A DNA stretch of 12,135 nt from Candidatus Caldarchaeum sp. (lineage in GTDB: Archaea; Thermoproteota; Nitrososphaeria_A; Caldarchaeales; Caldarchaeaceae). Within the stretch, counting starts at the first letter, position 1, and every line of letters starts with the position of its first letter. The stretch spans positions 1 through 12,135 of the forward strand of contig JANXEM010000069.1 in assembly GCA_025058435.1 (NCBI GenBank). Reading direction: 5' to 3'. Positions 7,340-12,135 of the stretch are shown piece after piece. Under the pieces are notes generated by a model that searched no databases, had not been told where the DNA came from, and worked only from the letters and a program-made list of their open reading frames with translations. The translations under genes and the position numbers were made by a program.

Positions 7340-8680
7340 TTATTTTATATTTTTGCCGGCGTTGGAGGAGAAAACCCACACACCAGCCATCCCAGCCAAA
7401 AGGCCCATGGCCGTCGCTGGAATTCGTGCCAAGTAGGCGGGGTCAAAGGAACTGGTTAAGTTCTCTGCGAGTAGCAAAACGCCGTAGACGGCGACGTTGA
7501 AGCCAAGCAGTAAAGCTACTGCAGCTGGAACCAGTATAAGCCTGTTGTTTGACGCTGTCGGAAGAACGGTTGATAGAATGATTAGGTTGACCGCTCCGGC
7601 TGCCGTAAGGAAGGTGGTGACGCTTGTCGACGATGCTGAAACGAATGCAAACACTATTGCCGCAACCGTCATCGTTTGAGGTGGTATTCTGGTTTTCCGT
7701 TTTGCATCTTGCAAAAGGCCTTCAGTATTTTGAGCGATTCGTTTGAGCTGTTCGGCAACAGCGGTTAGGCCGATGAGCTGAAATGTGTTTTGGAAAACCG
7801 TCGCACTGAGGTTTATGGCTGGAAGGCCGGTGATGGGTGTGAGAAGGGATGCGATAGATTGGTGCGGAGTTGGTCCAGCGACCGCGAGACCAGCCGCCGC
7901 GGCGAGAAGTAGCGAATCAAGAAGTTTTGAAGAGCTTCTTGTGTTGTCCGACGGAGCGGAAAAAGCTACTGATGCGTAGGCAATTGCTAAGAGAAGAATG
8001 GATTGAGGCCCGAACTCCGTGTTTGGTTCGGGCTGTGGGTCGGCAAACGGGGACACGATGATCGCAGCGAACACGAAAACCGTCACCCCGATGAGGATGG
8101 GGATGAGGGTTTGGCTGCTTTTCTCCAAGGTGGATGATTTGGTGGATGCGAGGGCGAGTAAAAACGCCGGCGTCACGATGGGCCATAGTTCGGGAAAAAA
8201 CGTCTCGAAAGCTACCGTCGTCGAGAAGTATAAGCCTGCTAAAATTATCATCGCGGCCAATACGCTGCCTACTCGGTCAAAGCCTTTTGTTGCTTTCGAT
8301 TTTACGGCGATTGCTATGGCGAAGGATATGGGAAGTATTGGGTGGATGGCCGTGTTCTGTAGCGCACGAATTACCGAAGCTGTGAGAAGGAAGTAGAAAA
8401 GGATTCGCAGGAATGAGGCGACGCGGCACGCCGAAATGTTCCATTTTTCGATGTATGCGGTTAGGGGTGTGAGGACGGATGCGGTCAGTAGGATTGCGAA
8501 AACCGTTTCGGCGTAGGAACCTGTCGACGATATTTCGAAAGCGACTGTGGTGAAGACGAAGAGGAAGGGAAGGCGGATAGGGTCGAGAATGCCGCGCCAT
8601 CCGAGTCGTCGGCCTGTGAAGAAGTAGTGTCCCGCGACCGAGAACGCCAGTATCGTTAGGAAGGTTATGGCCGGCAGCAA
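7340..8680 (-). CDS. Polytopic integral membrane protein, unrecognised family
   Basis: I do not recognise this 446-residue protein. It is dominated by hydrophobic segments, about 13 predicted spans near residues 3-21, 36-52, 58-75, 88-106, 112-126, 137-157, 163-178, 191-210, 227-241, 254-268, 336-351, 355-372, 380-404 and 417-437. There is a longer polar, partly amphipathic segment (about 292-335, containing AVAEQLKRIAQ and KRKTRIPPQ) between two halves. It is rich in Ala, Ser and Thr. Charged residues inside the spans are few and no transport signature or metal-binding motif is visible. The start is the TTG at 8680, immediately after an in-frame TAG; a CTG follows directly. There is no Shine-Dalgarno, but a TATA box at the right distance suggests a leaderless transcript. 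It sits between the oxidoreductase and transport operons on the same strand, with its own promoter, so a link to either is uncertain. Confidence 0.8.
   Translation of the reverse strand: MLPAITFLTILAFSVAGHYFFTGRRLGWRGILDPIRLPFLFVFTTVAFEISSTGSYAETVFAILLTASVLTPLTAYIEKWNISACRVASFLRILFYFLLTASVIRALQNTAIHPILPISFAIAIAVKSKATKGFDRVGSVLAAMIILAGLYFSTTVAFETFFPELWPIVTPAFLLALASTKSSTLEKSSQTLIPILIGVTVFVFAAIIVSPFADPQPEPNTEFGPQSILLLAIAYASVAFSAPSDNTRSSSKLLDSLLLAAAAGLAVAGPTPHQSIASLLTPITGLPAINLSATVFQNTFQLIGLTAVAEQLKRIAQNTEGLLQDAKRKTRIPPQTMTVAAIVFAFVSASSTSVTTFLTAAGAVNLIILSTVLPTASNNRLILVPAAVALLLGFNVAVYGVLLLAENLTSSFDPAYLARIPATAMGLLAGMAGVWVFSSNAGKNIK
7342..7349 (-). promoter_or_regulatory. TATA box of the binding protein/transport operon
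   Basis: The minus strand reads TATAAAAT, within a 19-base A/T stretch (7336-7354) that overlaps the stop codon of the upstream membrane-protein gene. An archaeal TSS would lie near 7320, giving a leader of about 50 nt before the ATG at 7268. A second, weaker box AATAAATT at 7284-7291 would place a TSS near 7262, fitting a nearly leaderless start at the GTG at 7259. The main box is the best archaeal promoter in the window. Confidence 0.55.
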
Positions 8681-8705
8681 CTACACCGAAGCTGTTTTAT
8701 GCCCG

Positions 8706-8712
8706 TATTAAA
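8706..8712 (-). promoter_or_regulatory. TATA box for a leaderless transcript of the membrane protein
   Basis: The minus strand reads TTTAATA, centred at 8709. A TSS 26-29 nt downstream would be at 8680-8683, that is at or beside the TTG start codon at 8680. This supports a leaderless mRNA and explains the missing ribosome-binding site. The box lies in the 58-nt gap after the oxidoreductase beta gene; no T-run terminator is seen in that gap, so read-through is also possible. Confidence 0.45.
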
Positions 8713-8738
8713 CCCCGTCCGTCATTCTAACGCAGAGG

Positions 8739-9716
8739 CTACTTCTGGGTTGTGATGGGTTTGGGGATGTCGATTTCGATGTTTTCCCTACTTTTGACGG
8801 CCTGCCAGTACTGGTATATCTGTTCTTGGATTTGGTCGATGGCCTCTTGTTTTTTGGGATGGAACAAGTGTCTGAACCTTGATTGTTTTTGGAGGTATTC
8901 TTCGACAGGTTTGAAAATTTTGGGGACGAACGTGTGTCTGACTTCGCCGAAGACCGCTTCTTTCAAAGGCCATATTCCGGATTCGACGGCCAGTTTGGAG
9001 ATTTTGACGGTCTCCGATGGGTCGAACCCCCATCCGGTCGGGCAGGGAGTGAAAGCGATGAACAGCTTCGGGCCTTTATGCTTCGACGCCTTCTGTATCT
9101 TCTGCATCATGTCGACGACGTGTGAAACAGCTACGGTCGCGACATACGGAGGGTTGTGGCTCCGCCAAATTTCAAACAAATCTTTCTTCGGGGCGGTGTT
9201 TCCGAAGGGGTTGGCCGGTCCCGGAGGCGTCGTCATCGTGGATGAGCCGAAGGGAGTGGCTCCGCTTTTCTGGAACCCCGTGTTGCCGTACGATTCGTTG
9301 TCGTAGACGAAGTAGTAGAAGTCGAGGTTCCGTTCGAGGGCGCCGGATGTGGATTGGAGGCCTATGTCGTATGCTGCTCCGTCGCCTGTGAAAACAACGA
9401 CCTTCACTTCGTCTGATTGGGTTATTTTGCCCTTCTCCTTGAGAATGTCGAGGGCGTCCCGTATTCCTTGAGCGCCAGCGGGCGCCGATGCGAAGGCAGT
9501 GTACATCCAGCTTGATTTGAGCGGCGTAAACGGATAGACCTGTAAAAGTGTTAAACATCCGGCCGCGTTCACGAGGACTATGTCTTCGCCCAAAGCTTTG
9601 TGTATCAGGCGGAGAACCAGCATTCCGCCGCAGCCAGAACACATCGGCGCACCCGGCGATAGATATTCCTCGACGGGAAAATCCCTGAGAGTTCTAAACA
9701 TCTTATCCGAACTCAT
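8739..9716 (-). CDS. 2-oxoacid:ferredoxin oxidoreductase, beta subunit (pyruvate type)
   Basis: A 325-residue thiamine-diphosphate-binding subunit of a pyruvate/2-oxoisovalerate:ferredoxin oxidoreductase. With the alpha and gamma-delta chains it would oxidise a 2-oxoacid plus CoA to acyl-CoA and CO2, reducing ferredoxin. Cysteines 26 and 29 (CSGCGG), 54 (AAGC) and 225 (TPCPTGWGF) match the four ligands of the beta-subunit [4Fe-4S] cluster. GDGAAYDIG at 111-119 and YDNESYGNTGFQKSGATPFG at 138-157 are the diphosphate/Mg-binding and substrate loop signatures. The chosen ATG at 9716 overlaps the alpha stop as ATGA and has GGAGG at 9726-9730, 9 nt upstream. In-frame ATGs at 9725 and 9734 have no suitable site. 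The NT...SGATP loop resembles the pyruvate and branched-chain enzymes; exact substrate preference is undetermined. Confidence 0.93.
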   Translation of the reverse strand: MSSDKMFRTLRDFPVEEYLSPGAPMCSGCGGMLVLRLIHKALGEDIVLVNAAGCLTLLQVYPFTPLKSSWMYTAFASAPAGAQGIRDALDILKEKGKITQSDEVKVVVFTGDGAAYDIGLQSTSGALERNLDFYYFVYDNESYGNTGFQKSGATPFGSSTMTTPPGPANPFGNTAPKKDLFEIWRSHNPPYVATVAVSHVVDMMQKIQKASKHKGPKLFIAFTPCPTGWGFDPSETVKISKLAVESGIWPLKEAVFGEVRHTFVPKIFKPVEEYLQKQSRFRHLFHPKKQEAIDQIQEQIYQYWQAVKSRENIEIDIPKPITTQK

Positions 9717-10945
9717 CCAAACCATCCTCCGCATCCAGCCAGCTCCAGGGCCCTCTCCACGTCTCTGAGTTCGTCTTTTCTGAAAAGAAAGACCGGCTTG
9801 TTTGAATCGATTTTCTCGGGATGGAGTAGTAAATCGAAGATTGCTTCAAACTCTTCTACCGCGGTGTATTTGCCGCCGAGGCCTCCGACCACCGACAAAA
9901 TTGTTTCCGGCCTGTTTTTTACATGGTAGAGGGTTCCAGCTATTTCGTTGTAGAAGATGCCGCCGAGGCCAAGGGAGATGTTCTGGTCGAAGACCGCCAC
10001 AGCTTTACGGTTTCGCAGAGCGTCGGCGACCTGTTTTTTCGGAAAAGGCCGCACCGCGGTTATCTTGAGCAACCCCGCGGCGATGTTCCTTTCTCTCAAA
10101 AGTTTTACCGCTTTCTTTCCGGCGGTCGTGAAGGAGTTGCTCATCACCAAAACATATTCAGCGTCTTCCAGCATGAACCCTTCGCACAACCGTAAATCTC
10201 TTTCCGTCAGCTGGCGATATTCTTCGGCGGCTTTTTCGAAAACATCTAAAGCTCTGTTCATCGATTCGTGGACGTTGTGTTTGAAGTAGGTGTAGATGTG
10301 TCCGCCGAGCACGGGCGGGGCCTTTACCACGGATGTGTGTGACCTGAAGGGTTGGAAGGCTTCGTATGGTGGGAGAAAGTCGGCAACGGTCTTGGTGCTG
10401 GGTAGCTGGACTGGCTCTCTCGTAAATGAGAGGTAGAATCCGTCCATGTTTACGATTGAGGGGAGCATGATTTGTTTGTCTTCGGAAACTCTGTATGCGA
10501 TGAGGATGAGGTCGAGGACTTCTTGGCATGTTTCGGCGTGGAACTGCATGAAGCCGCTGTCCCGTGCCGCGAGAACGTCGTTGTGGTCGGGTTCGAGTGT
10601 GATAGGCGAGGCTATTCCGCGTGAAACGTTGACCAGAACAATCGGGGCCCTCCATCCGGCGATGCTGTAGAGCATTTCGAAGCCGTAGAGAAGGCCTTGG
10701 CTCGATGTTGCCGTGAAAACCCGCGCACCCGTGAGGGAGGCCGTCCCCGCGGCGGTGAGCATCGAATGCTCCGACTCGAGCTGGACGAGCTTTGCCTTCA
10801 TGAGGCCTTCGCTTATCCATTTGGCGATGGTTTCGATGATTTCCGTCTGGGGGGTGATGGGATAGGCGGGGACGTAGTCCACGTCAGCGAGCCTCGCGGC
10901 CCAAGCCGCCGCCGTGTTGCCCGTCATCATTTCAACTTGACGCAA
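9713..10945 (-). CDS. 2-oxoacid:ferredoxin oxidoreductase, alpha subunit (pyruvate type)
   Basis: A 410-residue alpha chain carrying the pyrimidine-binding and domain II parts of the enzyme. Numbered from the TTG at 10945, key motifs are YPITPQTEI at 28-36 (Thr31 matches the substrate-binding Thr of pyruvate enzymes), ESEHS at 57-61, TATSSQGL at 78-85, NVSRGIASP at 106-114 with the likely carboxylate-binding Arg109, and DSGFMQFHAE at 129-138. The C-terminal domain ends with FDQNISLGLGG and VVGGLGGKYT segments typical of the family. Start choice: the TTG at 10945 has GGAGG at 10955-10959, 9 nt upstream, the same geometry as the beta gene, and gives an N-terminus (RQVEMMTGNTAAAW) like that of Pyrococcus homologues. 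TTG 10966 and ATG 10930/10927 are alternatives. It overlaps the gamma-delta gene by 14 nt. Confidence 0.93.
   Translation of the reverse strand: MRQVEMMTGNTAAAWAARLADVDYVPAYPITPQTEIIETIAKWISEGLMKAKLVQLESEHSMLTAAGTASLTGARVFTATSSQGLLYGFEMLYSIAGWRAPIVLVNVSRGIASPITLEPDHNDVLAARDSGFMQFHAETCQEVLDLILIAYRVSEDKQIMLPSIVNMDGFYLSFTREPVQLPSTKTVADFLPPYEAFQPFRSHTSVVKAPPVLGGHIYTYFKHNVHESMNRALDVFEKAAEEYRQLTERDLRLCEGFMLEDAEYVLVMSNSFTTAGKKAVKLLRERNIAAGLLKITAVRPFPKKQVADALRNRKAVAVFDQNISLGLGGIFYNEIAGTLYHVKNRPETILSVVGGLGGKYTAVEEFEAIFDLLLHPEKIDSNKPVFLFRKDELRDVERALELAGCGGWFG
9726..9730 (-). promoter_or_regulatory. Ribosome-binding site deciding the beta-subunit start
   Basis: GGAGG on the minus strand, 9 nt before the ATG at 9716 and inside the last codons of the alpha gene. 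It rules against the two upstream in-frame ATGs, one of which abuts it and the other of which precedes it. Confidence 0.6.
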
Positions 10946-11855
10946 CCATCTTCCCCTCCCTGACAACGGAAATGGCGCGGAGCGGACATTCGACCATGCA
11001 AATCATGCATCCCTTACAGTTGTCGTAGTCTATAACCGGCTTGTTTGCTTCGTCAAGGGAGATGACGGAGTCGGGACAGTAGATGAAACATATCATGCAT
11101 CCCGTGCATTTTTCGTAGTCGACGACAGGCCTGAAAATTCTCCAGTTCCCAGTCCTGCGTAGATAGGCGTTCCCGGTGTTTAAGATTTCATGGTGGACTA
11201 CTTCTCCAACCGTTAGGGATATGACCTGCCGTCTTGCAGCTGGGGCTTCTCTAAATTGATGGGGAGCGGTCGGTACTTTTTCGAAAACCTGTGAAACGAC
11301 GTGAAGGTTTTTCTGTATCGTTTCTTCGTCTAAGCCGATTTCGTACAATTCTTCGGCGGTGGCTTCGAGCAGAGCCTGTTTTTCTATCACGCCGGTGATT
11401 TTCGCCGCCGCTGCGGCGGCGGGAGCGCTGATGACTGGTTTTCCGATTATGTTGAGCGATTCGTCGGTTAGGTTGTGTTTGACGACGACGTGGTGGTTGT
11501 CTGTTTCGGGCGAATGTTGATGAGGAGATGTGTTGATGAAAATGATGCCGCCGTCGACGAGGCCTTCGAGGGGTTTGGCCATCCAGTCGCCCAGCAACGT
11601 CTCATCCAGCACGATTACGATGTGGGGGTCAAAGATGTAGCCTCTCTCCAAAATGGGCTGGTCCGCAATCCTCGTAAAGCCCGCGACGGGCGCACCGCGT
11701 CTTTCGGCGCCGAAAATCGGCGAATCCTGCGCAACGTAACCCGTCAAGAAAGCCGCCCTACCGAGAATACGGCAGCTGGTTTTCACACCCTGACCCCCTC
11801 GCCCATGAAACCTGACCTTCAACAACACGGGGGTTCCCAACAATAATGTTCGCAT
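10932..11855 (-). CDS. 2-oxoacid:ferredoxin oxidoreductase, fused gamma-delta subunit
   Basis: A 307-residue fusion of two subunits that are separate in Pyrococcus-type enzymes. The gamma domain (about 13-190) has VRFHGRGGQGVKT at 14-26 and SPIFGAERRGAPVAGFTRI at 45-63, the signatures of pyruvate/2-oxoisovalerate gamma chains; it contributes to CoA binding. The delta domain (about 205-305) is ferredoxin-like with two CxxCxxCxxxCP clusters: Cys250/253/256/260 and Cys280/283/286/290, each expected to bind a [4Fe-4S] that passes electrons to ferredoxin. It is the first gene of a gamma-delta/alpha/beta operon with overlapping ends. The start is uncertain: the ATG at 11855 leaves an unusually long 14-residue lead before RFHGRGGQG, whereas GTG 11828 or TTG 11825/11822 would match homologues better. 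No Shine-Dalgarno is well placed for any of them. Confidence 0.92.
   Translation of the reverse strand: MRTLLLGTPVLLKVRFHGRGGQGVKTSCRILGRAAFLTGYVAQDSPIFGAERRGAPVAGFTRIADQPILERGYIFDPHIVIVLDETLLGDWMAKPLEGLVDGGIIFINTSPHQHSPETDNHHVVVKHNLTDESLNIIGKPVISAPAAAAAAKITGVIEKQALLEATAEELYEIGLDEETIQKNLHVVSQVFEKVPTAPHQFREAPAARRQVISLTVGEVVHHEILNTGNAYLRRTGNWRIFRPVVDYEKCTGCMICFIYCPDSVISLDEANKPVIDYDNCKGCMICMVECPLRAISVVREGKMVASS
10955..10959 (-). promoter_or_regulatory. Ribosome-binding site deciding the alpha-subunit start
   Basis: GGAGG on the minus strand inside the end of the gamma-delta gene, 9 nt before a TTG at 10945. The alternative ATG at 10930 would be 24 nt away, too far for this site. Confidence 0.5.
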
Positions 11856-11860
11856 TCCCT

Positions 11861-11868
11861 GATATATC
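11861..11868 (-). promoter_or_regulatory. TATA-like palindrome upstream of the oxidoreductase operon
   Basis: GATATATC, a perfect 8-bp palindrome, is a good archaeal TATA match. Read leftward, a TSS would fall near 11839, inside the ORF counted from the ATG at 11855 but 11 nt before the GTG at 11828. If used, it supports the shorter gamma-delta protein. Confidence 0.45.
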
Positions 11869-11884
11869 CTTTGAAGGTTTTGGC

Positions 11885-11892
11885 TTTTAATA
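11885..11892. promoter_or_regulatory. Second TATA-like element in the divergent intergenic region
   Basis: The plus strand reads TTTTAATA and the minus strand TATTAAAA. Rightward it would place a TSS near 11915, about 9 nt before the acyl-CoA synthetase TTG. Leftward it would place one near 11863, about 8 nt before the ATG at 11855. It could serve either or both divergent genes. Confidence 0.4.
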
Positions 11893-11896
11893 CAGG

Positions 11897-11920
11897 GTTT
11901 TGACCATTAATGGTGAAAAC
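11897..11920. promoter_or_regulatory. Near-perfect 24-bp inverted repeat, likely operator
   Basis: A perfect 12-bp palindrome, ACCATTAATGGT (11903-11914), is extended by GTTTT on the left and AAAAC on the right, with only one non-complementary pair (G/G at 11902 and 11915). It lies between the divergent oxidoreductase and acyl-CoA synthetase genes, just downstream of the plus-strand TATA-like box and ending 4 nt before the TTG start. A dimeric regulator bound here would block the synthetase promoter and could also influence the leftward operon. As RNA the palindrome has no loop, so a DNA-binding site is more likely than a hairpin. Confidence 0.5.
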
Positions 11921-11923
11921 GGG

Positions 11924-12135
11924 TTGAACGTTCTATCGGCTTTTTTCAAGCCAGCTTCTATAGCAGTCGCCGGAGCCTCTCTTGAACCCGAGAAAATCGG
12001 CCACGTGATATACAAACAGCTGAAACAAAACAAGGAGAAAGGCCTTTTGGCGGCAGATATCTACCCAGTCAACCCATATGTGAATCAAATAGATGGGGAC
12101 AAAGTTTTCAAAGGCTTCGGCGAAATAGGAAAGCC
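11924..12135 (+). CDS. ADP-forming acyl-CoA (acetyl-CoA) synthetase, alpha domain (partial, cut by right edge)
   Basis: The first 70 codons of a plus-strand gene that continues past the window. The N-terminus reads FFKPASIAVAGASLEPEKIGH (residues 7-27), then IYPVNP at 46-51 and a Lys/Phe-rich strand. This is the CoA-binding Rossmann start of NDP-forming acyl-CoA synthetases, equivalent to the alpha part that carries the phosphorylated His later in the chain. The enzyme converts acyl-CoA, ADP and phosphate to acid, CoA and ATP, the main substrate-level phosphorylation step of fermenting archaea. The TTG at 11924 is chosen because GGTGA (11912-11916) is 7 nt upstream and homologues start about here; TTG 11900 is the only other start after the in-frame stop at 11888. 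Whether the protein is alpha only or an alpha-beta fusion cannot be seen. Confidence 0.85.
   Translation, partial: MNVLSAFFKPASIAVAGASLEPEKIGHVIYKQLKQNKEKGLLAADIYPVNPYVNQIDGDKVFKGFGEIGK

Noticed and set aside
8681..8738. Possible terminator after the oxidoreductase operon
   Set aside because: No T-run on the minus strand and no hairpin is visible in this gap; only the TATA-like box is supported.
9172..9642. Other long shadow frames within the oxidoreductase genes (also 10158-10820)
   Set aside because: Both overlap well-conserved beta and alpha subunit sequence in another frame and translate to Arg/His/Pro-rich text without domains.
1..12135. CRISPR, insertion sequence, toxin-antitoxin or phage-defence elements
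   Set aside because: No spaced direct repeats, transposase, integrase or defence-family motifs were seen; all large frames have metabolic or transport assignments apart from the orphan membrane protein.

Overview
The window looks archaeal. The evidence is AT-rich TATA-like boxes about 25-30 nt upstream of several starts, frequent TTG/GTG starts with GGAGG or GGTGA ribosome-binding sites, a membrane-anchored solute-binding protein with a Val/Thr-rich stalk, a multi-subunit 2-oxoacid:ferredoxin oxidoreductase, and the start of an ADP-forming acyl-CoA synthetase. A heterotrophic, peptide- or amino-acid-fermenting archaeon, possibly thermophilic and of the TACK group, is my best guess; the lineage is inference. 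There are no tRNA or rRNA genes, CRISPR arrays, insertion sequences or phage genes. Coding density is very high, and all genes are on the minus strand except the last one on the right.

Left two thirds (1-7340, transcribed leftward): a transport-plus-catabolism operon. It begins with a surface-anchored family-5 solute-binding protein (5349-7268) behind a strong TATA box. Three tightly packed enzyme-like genes follow: a DUF1177 protein of unknown function, an Asp/Glu/hydantoin racemase-family protein, and a DUF917 protein (the family now linked to S-methyl-thiohydantoin desulfurase). Next come the two Dpp/Opp-type ATPases (DppD- and DppF-like) and a DppB-type permease that runs off the left edge. 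The second permease (DppC type) is presumably just outside. The proposal is that the transporter imports a small amide, hydantoin-like compound or modified peptide, and the three enzymes racemise and open or desulfurise it. The substrate cannot be read from the sequence.

Middle (7340-8680): an unrecognised 446-residue protein with about 13 predicted membrane spans, apparently translated from a TTG on a leaderless transcript.

Right (8739-11855): a compact three-gene operon for a 2-oxoacid:ferredoxin oxidoreductase of the pyruvate/2-oxoisovalerate type. Its gamma and delta subunits are fused, followed by alpha and beta with overlapping ends. Divergent from it, beginning at 11924 on the plus strand and cut by the right edge, is an ADP-forming acyl-CoA synthetase. 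The oxidoreductase would make acyl-CoA and reduced ferredoxin, and the synthetase would convert acyl-CoA to acid plus ATP, which is the standard energy-conserving pair of archaeal amino-acid and sugar fermentation. The 68-95 bp between them contains a nearly perfect 24-bp inverted repeat that looks like an operator.
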